Positions 1 through 7,414 of a stretch of 64,000 nucleotides of DNA are shown here, piece after piece. Source of the DNA: Acidimicrobiaceae bacterium. GTDB taxonomy: Bacteria > Actinomycetota > Acidimicrobiia > Acidimicrobiales > Ilumatobacteraceae. A program made the position numbers and the translations under genes. The first letter of the stretch is position 1, and every line of letters begins with the position of its first letter. The DNA is taken from assembly GCA_020637235.1 (NCBI GenBank), contig JACJWG010000007.1:163146-227145 (forward strand), in the 5' to 3' direction. The notes below the pieces were generated by a model. It saw only the letters and a program-made list of their open reading frames with translations. It searched no databases and was not told the origin of the DNA.

Positions 1-1
1 C

Positions 2-457
2 GAACTGTGCGTCGGCCGGATCACGCGCGCCGAGTGGATCGCCTGCGTGGGCGAACGAATCGGTTCGCCGGCCGCGGCCGCGGAGCGCTTCGCCGACATC
101 GGCACGGTGGATCCGGCGATGCTGTCCCTCGTCGACCGCATCCGTGCCGACGGGCTGCCCGTCGCGATCCTCACGAACGGCACCGACACCATCCCCGCCG
201 AGCTCGACGTCCTCGGCATCGCCGGTCGGGTGGACCGCGTGTTCAACACCGCGGCGATCGGCGTGTGCAAGCCGGATCCGGCCGTCTACCGCCACGTGTG
301 TGCGGTGCTCGGCGTCGCGCCGCGCCAGGTGTTCTTCGCCGACGACTCGGCGAGCAACGTCGCCGCCGCGACCGCGATGGGGCTGCTGGCGCACCACTTC
401 GTGGGGATCGGTCCGCTGGTGGCCGATCTGCGCGAGCGGGCCGGCCTGTCGGTGTGA
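2..457 (+). CDS. HAD-superfamily hydrolase, 5' truncated
   Basis: The reading frame is open from the window edge, so the N-terminus, including HAD motif I with the nucleophilic Asp, is missing. The visible 151 residues show motif II (ILTNGT), the conserved Lys of motif III (GVCKPD) and the acidic motif IV (FFADDSASNV). Together these identify a HAD phosphatase or dehalogenase-like hydrolase of the HAD-IA type, probably cytosolic. An internal ATG at 47 is in frame but falls within the cap region and is unlikely to be the true start. The gene is convergent with the exported protein that follows, with a 16-nt gap. The substrate cannot be told from the sequence. Confidence 0.8.
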   Translation, partial: ELCVGRITRAEWIACVGERIGSPAAAAERFADIGTVDPAMLSLVDRIRADGLPVAILTNGTDTIPAELDVLGIAGRVDRVFNTAAIGVCKPDPAVYRHVCAVLGVAPRQVFFADDSASNVAAATAMGLLAHHFVGIGPLVADLRERAGLSV

Positions 458-473
458 GCGGCCGCCCGAGCCG

Positions 474-1697
474 TCAGAGGAAGTAGCCGGTGACGTCGAC
501 GATCACGTGCGTCGACCCGCCGCCGCCGCACACGATGGTGAGCTGACGGTTCGCGTCGAGCGTGAGGTTCTGGCCGTTGTTCAGGATCTGGCCGGTGGCG
601 AACCAGTTGATGCTCGCGGCAGCGATCCCGGCGTTGCCGCCCGGGTTGATGGCGACGAAACCCGACCCCACGGTCTCCACCACGCCGACGTTGGCGGTGA
701 TCGCTCGAGCGCCCGACGGCACGAAGTCGACCAGATCGACGACCCCGGTGGTGAGGTCGCGACGCCCCGACACGGAGATCGTGCGGGCCTGCCCGGATGC
801 GAGCGGCCCCACCGCACCGGCGGGTTCGACGAGCCGCGAGTCGTACACGCGCCCGGGCGTGACCGGATGGAACGACCCGGCCGTCGACGGCCCGGCGAGC
901 TTGCGCCAGGCACTCGGGCTTCCACCCTGGACGCAGTACCAGAGGTCGCCGTTGGTGTCGACGTCGATGGCGCCCTGGACGGCGGCGTGCCCGCGTTGCG
1001 GCGGCGGCACCGCGGCCGAGCTGAGCAGCAGGGCGCCGACCTTGCCCGAGAACTCGCCGCCGACATCGTTCGTGCTGACGCCCACCACAGCACGACCCGC
1101 CGTCGACGTCGCCTGGACGCCAGCACCGCTGGCGGACTCCGCGCGTACGCCGACACCCGTGGTCGATTGCCCATGAACCCCGATGACCGCACCCGTCCCG
1201 CTCCCGAGGACCCCGGCCAGCCCCGCAGACGATCGGCCGACGACTCCGTGGCCCTTGTCGGATCCCCCGAACACCCCGGCTTTGGTGGTGTCCGACGGCG
1301 TGGGCGCGCTGGTGTCGGCGAGCCCGGCGACCCCGACGCGTGCGGCCGCGGGCAACAGTGGGGTCGCTACGTTATCGGGGCTCGCATACACACCATATTG
1401 GGTCGTCTCGACGACGTTCGCGTCAGCCGCGGCCGGCAGCGCCCGGCTTCCGGCGACGGCCGCAGCGGTGGCACCGGCGGCACCGAGGATCAGGCGGCGA
1501 CGGCTCGTACCCGACGGTCCGGACACCGACTCCGCCGACTCCACGACCGCCGCACGTGCCGCGGCCAACTCGGCCTCGAGCAGGCCGATCCGTGCCTCTT
1601 GGCGATCGAGTCGTGCGAGCAGCGACACGAGGAGCGCGTCGCGTGCGACGTCATCGGTGTGAGCGGGCGCGTCAGCACCTTCGGCGTGGGTCGACAT
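474..1697 (-). CDS. Tat-type exported protein with C-terminal actinobacterial surface domain
   Basis: This 407-residue protein has an unusual layout. About 65 cytoplasmic residues, with an Ala/Glu/Leu-rich helical stretch at roughly 22-52, precede a twin-arginine signal (SRRRLILGAAG, about 65-75) and an Ala-rich h-region ending near residue 93. The middle is Gly/Val/Ser-rich and low in charge. The last 120 residues match the pattern YDSR...ITANVGVV...GFVAINPGG...IVDVTGYF, a domain common in secreted actinobacterial proteins. The start is supported by GAGAAAGG upstream of the ATG, and a TAGGGT element lies further upstream. It is likely exported and surface-associated. Its function is unknown. 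Confidence 0.75.
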   Translation of the reverse strand: MSTHAEGADAPAHTDDVARDALLVSLLARLDRQEARIGLLEAELAAARAAVVESAESVSGPSGTSRRRLILGAAGATAAAVAGSRALPAAADANVVETTQYGVYASPDNVATPLLPAAARVGVAGLADTSAPTPSDTTKAGVFGGSDKGHGVVGRSSAGLAGVLGSGTGAVIGVHGQSTTGVGVRAESASGAGVQATSTAGRAVVGVSTNDVGGEFSGKVGALLLSSAAVPPPQRGHAAVQGAIDVDTNGDLWYCVQGGSPSAWRKLAGPSTAGSFHPVTPGRVYDSRLVEPAGAVGPLASGQARTISVSGRRDLTTGVVDLVDFVPSGARAITANVGVVETVGSGFVAINPGGNAGIAAASINWFATGQILNNGQNLTLDANRQLTIVCGGGGSTHVIVDVTGYFL

Positions 1698-1762
1698 GTG
1701 TGGAACCTTTCTCGTCGGCCCGGACGACCCTAGTGGGCTCGTCCTCCCCCGTCCGCAGCGGG

Positions 1763-3397
1763 TCAGACCTTGCTGTCCCGACCCGCCCAGAACGGGGCAC
1801 GCAGCTCACGCTTCAGCACCTTGCCGCTGCCGGTCTTCGGCAGTTCGTCGATGAAGGTGACCGAGCGGGGCACCTTGTAGTGCGCGAGGTGCTCGCGGGC
1901 GAACGCCATCACGTCGTCGGCGGTCATCGACGCGCCCTCGCGCACCACCACCACGGCGTGCACGCTCTCACCCCACTCCTCGCTCGGCGTGCCGAACACG
2001 GCCACCTCGAGCACGTCGGCGTGGTGTTCGAGCGCTGCCTCGATCTCGGCCGGGTAGATGTTCATGCCACCGGAGATGATCATGTCCTTCTTGCGGTCGC
2101 AGATGTAGATGTAGCCCTCGTCGTCGCGGTAGGCGATGTCGCCGACGGTCTGGTAGCCGTGCTTGCTGTCGGCGAGGAACTTGTCGTGCTGCTTGTAGTA
2201 GTCGGCGAACACACTCGGGCTCTTCACGAACAACTCGCCCGTGTGCTCGGGCCCCACACCGGTGACCTCGTTGCCGTCGTCGTCGAACAGCTTCACCTCC
2301 ACCATCGGCGCCGGCTGCCCACACGAGCCGGGCTTGCGCAGCTGGTCCTCGGGCCGGAGGATGCAGTTGACGCCGAGCTCGGTGCTGCCGTACACCTCGA
2401 ACAGCGAGTCGCCCGGGAAGTACGCGAGGTACATCTGCTTGAGCGCGAAGCTCCACGGCGCGGCGTTCGCGATCATCCGCTTCATCGAGCTGACGTCGTA
2501 GCGGGCCTTCACCTCGTCGGGGAGGTTGCAGATCATGCGGATCGGCGTGGGCGCCGAGAACGTCGACGTCACCCGGTAGGTCTGCACGAGGCGCAGCCAG
2601 TCCTCGGCGTTGAACTTGCGTTGCAGCACCACCGTCTGGCCGAGGGTCTGGGCGATGCCCATGAACCCGCCCGGACCCGAGTGGTAGAGCGGGCCGGTGG
2701 GGATGTACACGTCGTCGGGCGTGTAGCCGATGAACCCGATCATCGCCCCGGCCTGGGCCGCGCCGGCGTTGCCACGGCGGAGCGCGCCCTTCGGTTTGCC
2801 GGTCGTGCCGCTCGTGTAGATCATGGTGGCGCCGGGTTCGACGCCCTCGGGCACCTTCGGTTCGCCGTCGCTCGCTGCGGCCACACGGGCGTCGACGTCG
2901 ATCATGCCGTCGGGCACCTCGCCGTCGAACACCAGGATGTGCTCCACCTTCGGCAGCTCGCCGCGGATGCGCTCGAACATCGGCGCGAACTCGGCGTCGA
3001 CGTACACGATCGTGGCGTCGCTGTGGTCGGTGACGTATGCCGCCTCCTCGTCGCTCAGCCGATAGTTCAGCGGCACCGCCGTCACACCCAGCTTGCGGGC
3101 GGCGTTGATCATCTGCACGAGCCCGATCGAGTTCTGCCCGCACCACACCACCTTCGAGTCGCCCGGCCTGACGCCCAGGTCGAGCAACACGTTGGCGAGC
3201 CGGTTCGATGCGGCCTCGAGCTCCGCGAACGTGAGCTGTCGGATCGTGCCGTCAGGACGGTCGTCGACGACCGCCAGCTTGGTCCCCTGTGTCAATGCGT
3301 ACGCGCTCAGAAAATCCCCCATGAGCACACTGCGTAGCAGACGCGCCGACCGGCTCGCGACGCGGAGCGGATAGGTGAGGGCGCGCACCGGGTCCAT
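1763..3397 (-). CDS. Acyl-CoA synthetase (AMP-forming, FadD family)
   Basis: A 544-residue ANL-family adenylate-forming enzyme. It would activate a carboxylic acid to acyl-AMP and then acyl-CoA in the cytosol. The P-loop A3 motif YTSGTTGKPKG is present, followed by YGSTELG (A5), TVGDIAYRDDEGY (A7) and a C-terminal SGKVLKREL carrying the catalytic A10 Lys. The ATG at 3397 was preferred over an upstream start at 3448 because TACGGT lies 7 nt before it, and the longer form would overlap the divergent MaoC gene. That neighbour is a MaoC hydratase, so the pair probably serves fatty-acid, steroid or aromatic acyl-CoA breakdown. The chain-length preference is unknown. Confidence 0.9.
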   Translation of the reverse strand: MDPVRALTYPLRVASRSARLLRSVLMGDFLSAYALTQGTKLAVVDDRPDGTIRQLTFAELEAASNRLANVLLDLGVRPGDSKVVWCGQNSIGLVQMINAARKLGVTAVPLNYRLSDEEAAYVTDHSDATIVYVDAEFAPMFERIRGELPKVEHILVFDGEVPDGMIDVDARVAAASDGEPKVPEGVEPGATMIYTSGTTGKPKGALRRGNAGAAQAGAMIGFIGYTPDDVYIPTGPLYHSGPGGFMGIAQTLGQTVVLQRKFNAEDWLRLVQTYRVTSTFSAPTPIRMICNLPDEVKARYDVSSMKRMIANAAPWSFALKQMYLAYFPGDSLFEVYGSTELGVNCILRPEDQLRKPGSCGQPAPMVEVKLFDDDGNEVTGVGPEHTGELFVKSPSVFADYYKQHDKFLADSKHGYQTVGDIAYRDDEGYIYICDRKKDMIISGGMNIYPAEIEAALEHHADVLEVAVFGTPSEEWGESVHAVVVVREGASMTADDVMAFAREHLAHYKVPRSVTFIDELPKTGSGKVLKRELRAPFWAGRDSKV

Positions 3398-3438
3398 CGG
3401 CTTCACCGTAGGCGACGGCGACCTGTCAAGCTTCCGGT

Positions 3439-3900
3439 ATGGCAGCACGCATCATCAACGGAACCGCCGAGCTCAAGGGGCTCATCGGCGAGCACCTCGG
3501 CTACAGCGACTGGATGGAGATCACCCAGGAACGCGTCAACCAGTTCGCCGAGGCCACCGGCGATCACCAGTGGATCCACGTCGATCCCGAGCGCGCCAAG
3601 GCCGAGAGCCCGTTCGGCGGCCCGATCGCCCACGGCTACCTCACCTTGTCGCTCGGCCCCGTGCTGATGCCCCAGGTGGTCATCACGACCGGTTTCCGCA
3701 TGGGCGTCAACTACGGCGCCAACAAGGTGCGCTTCATGTCGCCGGTGCCGGTGGGCGCCAAGTTGCGCATGGGCGTCACGCTCATCAGCGTCGAGGACAT
3801 CGCCGGCGGCGTGCAGGTCACCTACGGGTTCACGTTCGAGTGCGAGGGTGCGGCCAAGCCGAGCTGCGTCGCCGAGGTGATCTTCCGCAGTTACGAATGA
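3439..3900 (+). CDS. MaoC-like (R)-specific enoyl-CoA hydratase
   Basis: A 153-residue single hot-dog domain. The hydratase-2 motif is clear at about 37-66: ATGDHQWIHVDPERA followed by GGPIAHGYLTLSL, supplying the catalytic Asp/His pair. It would hydrate trans-2-enoyl-CoA to (R)-3-hydroxyacyl-CoA. The ATG at 3439 follows the divergent fadD promoter, with only 41 nt between the two starts. Size and motif match stand-alone MaoC hydratases of actinobacteria, which often sit beside FadD genes. It could instead act in PHA or steroid side-chain metabolism. Confidence 0.88.
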   Translation: MAARIINGTAELKGLIGEHLGYSDWMEITQERVNQFAEATGDHQWIHVDPERAKAESPFGGPIAHGYLTLSLGPVLMPQVVITTGFRMGVNYGANKVRFMSPVPVGAKLRMGVTLISVEDIAGGVQVTYGFTFECEGAAKPSCVAEVIFRSYE

Positions 3901-3971
3901 TCCGCAGCGGCGTCCGCCGCACGAGCGAGTCGACCGACGCCCGGGCACCTCGCCCGGGCGTCGCCGCGTGC

Positions 3972-4118
3972 GCCCACCCGAGTGCCAGCCGCCCACCCGA
4001 GTGCCAGCCGCCCACCCGAGTGCCAGCCGCCCACCCGAGTGGTGGCGGTACCCCCGTGCGTACCGGTACCACTCGGACGGACCGGTGCCACTCGGATGGA
4101 CCGGTGCCACTCGGATGA
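3972..4118. repeat. Two head-to-head arrays of a 19-bp repeat
   Basis: The 220-nt gap between the convergent maoC and LLM genes holds two arrays. The left array (3972-4041) has 3.7 copies of GCCCACCCGAGTGCCAGCC, starting at 3972, 3991, 4010 and 4029. The right array (4062-4118) has three copies of ACCGGTGCCACTCGGATGG, starting at 4062, 4081 and 4100. Both have a 19-bp period. The right unit is a diverged reverse complement of the left, with shared core CCGAGTGGCA. CCGAGTGGT and GGTACCACTCGG at the junction can fold into a hairpin around 4036-4075. Possible roles are a bidirectional terminator, a protein-binding array or a dispersed repeat family. Confidence 0.9.
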
Positions 4119-4120
4119 CG

Positions 4121-5098
4121 TCAGCGGAACTCGGGCATCACCTTCGACGCGAACAGCTCCATCGTCTCGGTGCTCGGGTAGTCGGGGCTCCACATCACGA
4201 ACCCGGAGCAGCCGAGGTCGCGGTAGGTCTGGATCTTCTCGCACACCTGCTCCGGCGTGCCGACCAGGTTGCCCTCGCGCCACGACTCGAACGGTTCGTT
4301 CCACAGGCTGCGCGTGCCGGCGGCCTCGAGCTCGGCCTCGGTCTCACGGATGAACACCTCGGGCGACCAGGTCTTCCCGATCGTCTCCTCGTCGCGACCG
4401 ACGGCGGCGCAGTGGCCCTTCAGGATCTCGCGCTTGCGCGCCCACTCCTCGGGGCTCCCACCGAAGTTCGAGTAGTCGGCGTACTGGGCCACGACGCGCA
4501 ACGTGAGCTGCTCACCGCCACCGCCGATCCAGATCGGCGGGTGCGGCGACTGCAACGGCTTGGGGTCGCAGTTCGCCCGCGAGAGCTTGTAGTACTTGCC
4601 GTCGTAGGTGGTCTCCTGCTGGCTCCACATGCTGCGCACGATCTCGACGCTCTCGCGCAGCATGCCGATGCGGTCCTTCGGCTTCGGGAACTCGAAGCCG
4701 TACCCGCGGTACTCGTTCTCGTACCAGCCCGCACCGATCCCCCAGTCGAGCCGCCCGCCGCTGATGACGTCGACCGTGGAGGTGATCTTCGCCAGCACCG
4801 CCGGGTTGCGGTAGCTGTTGCAGCCCACCATCTGCCCGAGTCGCACCCGGCTGGTGCGCTGGCTGATCGCGGCCATCGTGGTCCAGCACTCGAACACCGC
4901 CTCGTGCGCCGGGCGGGGCACGTTGTGGAAGTGGTCGTACACCCAGATCGAGTCGTAGCCGAGCTCCTCGGCCTTCATCGCGATCTCGACCGCCTTGTCC
5001 CACTTGGCCGCCGCGCCGTCGATCGACGCGAGCTCCATCTTCCAGCCCTGGGGCATGAACATGCCGAAGACGACGCCACGATCGGAAGGGGTGCTCAT
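4121..5098 (-). CDS. LLM-class F420-dependent oxidoreductase
   Basis: A 325-residue luciferase-like monooxygenase-fold protein of the F420-dependent class. Recognisable stretches are the N-terminal GMFMPQGWKMEL, the WVYDHFHNVP segment typical of F420 enzymes, GRLDWGIGAGWYENEY, and PIWIGGGGEQLTLRVVA in the cofactor-binding region. It should use reduced or oxidised F420 on an unknown substrate in the cytosol. The ATG at 5098 is preferred because TAACGT stands 7 nt before it, the leaderless pattern seen elsewhere in this window; a 59-residue upstream extension looks non-coding. It converges on the MaoC gene across the repeat array. Confidence 0.88.
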   Translation of the reverse strand: MSTPSDRGVVFGMFMPQGWKMELASIDGAAAKWDKAVEIAMKAEELGYDSIWVYDHFHNVPRPAHEAVFECWTTMAAISQRTSRVRLGQMVGCNSYRNPAVLAKITSTVDVISGGRLDWGIGAGWYENEYRGYGFEFPKPKDRIGMLRESVEIVRSMWSQQETTYDGKYYKLSRANCDPKPLQSPHPPIWIGGGGEQLTLRVVAQYADYSNFGGSPEEWARKREILKGHCAAVGRDEETIGKTWSPEVFIRETEAELEAAGTRSLWNEPFESWREGNLVGTPEQVCEKIQTYRDLGCSGFVMWSPDYPSTETMELFASKVMPEFR

Positions 5099-5129
5099 GA
5101 CGGCGACGTTACTCGTGGCCGCTGTGAAC

Positions 5130-5149
5130 TCGACCGTTCGGGCGGTCGA
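5130..5149. terminator. Short stem-loop below the small membrane ORFs
   Basis: TCGACCG-ttcggg-CGGTCGA forms a 7-bp stem with a 6-nt loop about 20 nt past the end of the minus-strand small membrane gene. No T-tract follows. It is a weak candidate terminator. Confidence 0.35.
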
Positions 5150-5168
5150 CCGGGCAGGTGAGGGCCCG

Positions 5169-5465
5169 TCAGGCGCGCGTCTCCCAACGGGCGCGTGGCG
5201 TCGCCACGCCTGCGTCCGTGTCGTGGCCGCGAGCGGCCGACATCGCCCGGCGGATCGTGTCCGCGGCAGGATCACCCGTCACCACCACCATCGTCCGGTC
5301 GCCCGGCAGCCGGTCGGTCGCACGACGCCCGCCAGGAGCCGTCGCCGCGGCCCGCCGTTCGCCGGTGCTCGGTCGTCCGCCCGACGCGAGCGTCATCCCG
5401 CACAGCACGAGCGTCACGGCCACCATCGGCCACCACACGGTGGCGAGCAGATCGGCCGCGATCAC
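5169..5465 (-). CDS. Small membrane protein, unknown function
   Basis: A 98-residue ORF starting at a GTG whose last bases overlap the TGA of the preceding small ORF (GTGA overlap), so translation is probably coupled. Residues 10-26 (VWWPMVAVTLVLCGMTL) form one membrane helix, and the rest is Arg-rich and probably cytoplasmic. Codon third positions are almost all G or C, as in the real genes nearby. I do not recognise the family. The partner gene is also a tiny membrane protein, so the two may form a complex. Confidence 0.5.
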   Translation of the reverse strand: MIAADLLATVWWPMVAVTLVLCGMTLASGGRPSTGERRAAATAPGGRRATDRLPGDRTMVVVTGDPAADTIRRAMSAARGHDTDAGVATPRARWETRA

Positions 5466-5620
5466 GCGCACGCTCCCGGGTGTACGCCGGCCGGCGACGC
5501 CGCCTGCCGTCGGGCGTGCGACCGGGCTGCAGCGAGGCGGGGTCCGACGATCCACCGGAGCGCGAGCGAGATCTCCAGTCCGGTCAACACCAGCGCCGGC
5601 CACCGCAGCAACGTGAGCAT
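5462..5620 (-). CDS. Tiny membrane protein, unknown function
   Basis: A 52-residue ORF with one hydrophobic helix at about 8-27 (PALVLTGLEISLALRWIVG) and an Arg-rich tail. Third codon positions are strongly G/C. The ATG at 5620 is chosen; a GTG 15 nt upstream would add a VHHHG stretch. It is divergent from the acyl-CoA synthetase at 5729 and overlaps the next small ORF by 4 nt. No family is recognised. Confidence 0.45.
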   Translation of the reverse strand: MLTLLRWPALVLTGLEISLALRWIVGPRLAAARSHARRQAASPAGVHPGACA

Positions 5621-5728
5621 GCCGTGATGATGCACACGCACGGCGTCCGCCGACCACCGTGAGCGAGCGGTTGAGCCGATCGACCCACCGATTCGTGACG
5701 CCCGACACATCTTGCCTAGCTTGCGCGG

Positions 5729-7342
5729 ATGGAGTTCCCCGTCGCCGACGTGCACGAAGCCATCGCCGCCACCCGTCCCGACCAGGAGTGCCTGGTGTTC
5801 CGCGACCGCCGGTTCACCTGGGCGCAGGTCACCGAGCGCACCCGGCGGCTCGCCAACCACCTGCTCGGCGCCGGACTCGGCGTGCGGGTCGAGCGCAGCC
5901 AACTGCAGGGCCACGAGAGCGGCCAGTCGCACCTGGCGATCTACCTGCACAACGGCAACGAGTACCTCGAGGCGATGCTCGGCTCGTTCAAGGCGCGCGT
6001 CGCGCCCTTCAACGTCAACTACCGCTACGTCGCCGAGGAGCTGCGGTACCTGCTCACCGACTCGGCCGCCGAGGCGATCGTGGTGCACAGCCAGTTCGCA
6101 CCCACCCTCGCCGAGGTGCTGCCCGATCTGGCGAACCTGCGGGTGATCCTGCAGGTGCCCGACGAGTCGGGTCACGACCTGCTGCCGGGCGCCGTGTGGT
6201 ACGAGGACGCGCTCGCCGCCGCGTCGGCCGACAAGCCCGACGTGGTCTGGAGCCCCGACGATCTCTACATCCTCTACACCGGCGGCACCACCGGCATGCC
6301 GAAGGGCGTGCTGTGGCGCAACGCCGACGCCAACGTCGAGTGCTTCGGCGGCTCGAAGGCCGACACGATCGACGGCGTGCTCGCCGAGGCCGTCGGCGGG
6401 CTGAAGGCGTTGCTCGCCCCGCCGTTCATGCACGGTGCCGGTCACTGGATGAGCTTCCGTACGTGGAACGCCGGCGGGTGCGTCTACGTGCAATCGGTCC
6501 CCGAGCGGCTCGACCCCACCGACGTGTGGGGCCTGATCGAGCGCGAGCAGCTCAACTTCCTGCTCATCGTCGGCGACGCCTTCGGCCGACCCCTGCTCGA
6601 CGAGCTCACCCGGCACGACTACGACCTGTCGACGCTCACCGTGCTGTTGTCGGGTGGCGCGCCCCTGTCGGCCAACCTGAAGAACGAATTCCTGCAGCAC
6701 CTGCCGACGCTGATGATCGTCGACGGCCTCGGCTCGTCGGAGGCCGGCGGGCAACTGTCGCAGGTGTCGGCCGGCGGCGGCGCCACCACCGGCACGTTCC
6801 CGATCTCGCCCGGCAACCACGTGCTCGGCGAAGATCTCGATCGCGAACTCGCCGCCGGCGAGGACGAGCTCGGCTGGCTGGCCAAGAGCGGCCGCCTGGC
6901 GCTCGGCTACCTCGGCGACGCCGCCAAGACCGCCCGCACCTATCCGGTGATCGACGGCGTGCGGTACGCGGTGCCGGGCGACCGGGCGCGTCTGCGCGCC
7001 GACGGGATCATCGAGCTCCACGGACGCGATTCGGTGACGATCAACTCCGGCGGCGAGAAGATCTTCGCCGAGGAGGTCGAGGCGGCGCTGAAGGCGCACC
7101 CCGACGTGTACGACTGCGTGGTGGCCGGACGTCCGAGCGAGCGCTGGGGCAACGAGGTGGTCGCGATCGTGCGGGTGCGCGAGGGGGTCGATCCCGACCG
7201 GGCGTCGCTGCTGCACGAGGCCGAGCGTCACATCGCCCGCTACAAGCTGCCGAAGGCCTTCGTGTTCGTGCCCGAGATCGTGCGCTCGCCGTCGGGCAAG
7301 GCCGACTACCGCTGGGCCAAGCAGACCGCCGTCGACGCCTGA
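5729..7342 (+). CDS. Acyl-CoA synthetase, FadD19/FadD17-like
   Basis: A 537-residue ANL-family ligase. Features are LYTGGTTGMPKGVLWR (A3, about residues 190-205), GLGSSEAGG in the A5 region, GDRARLRADGIIELHGR (A7/A8) and NSGGEKIFAEEVEAALK. The C-terminus SPSGKADYRWAKQ closely resembles the ending I recall for mycobacterial FadD19, a CoA ligase of steroid side-chain catabolism, so a bulky branched or sterol-type acid is a plausible substrate. TAGCTT at 5717-5722 lies 6 nt before the ATG, so the transcript is probably leaderless. A strong hairpin follows the gene. Confidence 0.88.
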   Translation: MEFPVADVHEAIAATRPDQECLVFRDRRFTWAQVTERTRRLANHLLGAGLGVRVERSQLQGHESGQSHLAIYLHNGNEYLEAMLGSFKARVAPFNVNYRYVAEELRYLLTDSAAEAIVVHSQFAPTLAEVLPDLANLRVILQVPDESGHDLLPGAVWYEDALAAASADKPDVVWSPDDLYILYTGGTTGMPKGVLWRNADANVECFGGSKADTIDGVLAEAVGGLKALLAPPFMHGAGHWMSFRTWNAGGCVYVQSVPERLDPTDVWGLIEREQLNFLLIVGDAFGRPLLDELTRHDYDLSTLTVLLSGGAPLSANLKNEFLQHLPTLMIVDGLGSSEAGGQLSQVSAGGGATTGTFPISPGNHVLGEDLDRELAAGEDELGWLAKSGRLALGYLGDAAKTARTYPVIDGVRYAVPGDRARLRADGIIELHGRDSVTINSGGEKIFAEEVEAALKAHPDVYDCVVAGRPSERWGNEVVAIVRVREGVDPDRASLLHEAERHIARYKLPKAFVFVPEIVRSPSGKADYRWAKQTAVDA

Positions 7343-7357
7343 ACGCTCGCCGACCAA

Positions 7358-7407
7358 CGCGTGTGCGGACTCCGGCCACGTGACGGAGGCCGGAGTCCGC
7401 ACACGCG
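7358..7407. terminator. Bidirectional stem-loop between convergent genes
   Basis: A perfect 20-bp stem (CGCGTGTGCGGACTCCGGCC with its exact complement) around a 10-nt loop, placed 15 nt after the fadD stop and 7 nt from the amidase stop. There is no T-tract, as is common in high-GC actinobacteria. It probably ends both transcripts. Confidence 0.75.
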
Positions 7408-7414
7408 CTGGGTG

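Noticed and set aside
3972..4118. CRISPR array
   Set aside because: The 19-bp units are contiguous without spacers, and no cas gene is near.
5621..7402. Long minus-strand extension of the 52-residue membrane ORF
   Set aside because: It is antisense to the fadD gene at 5729 and shows no domain; only the last part after 5620 looks coding.
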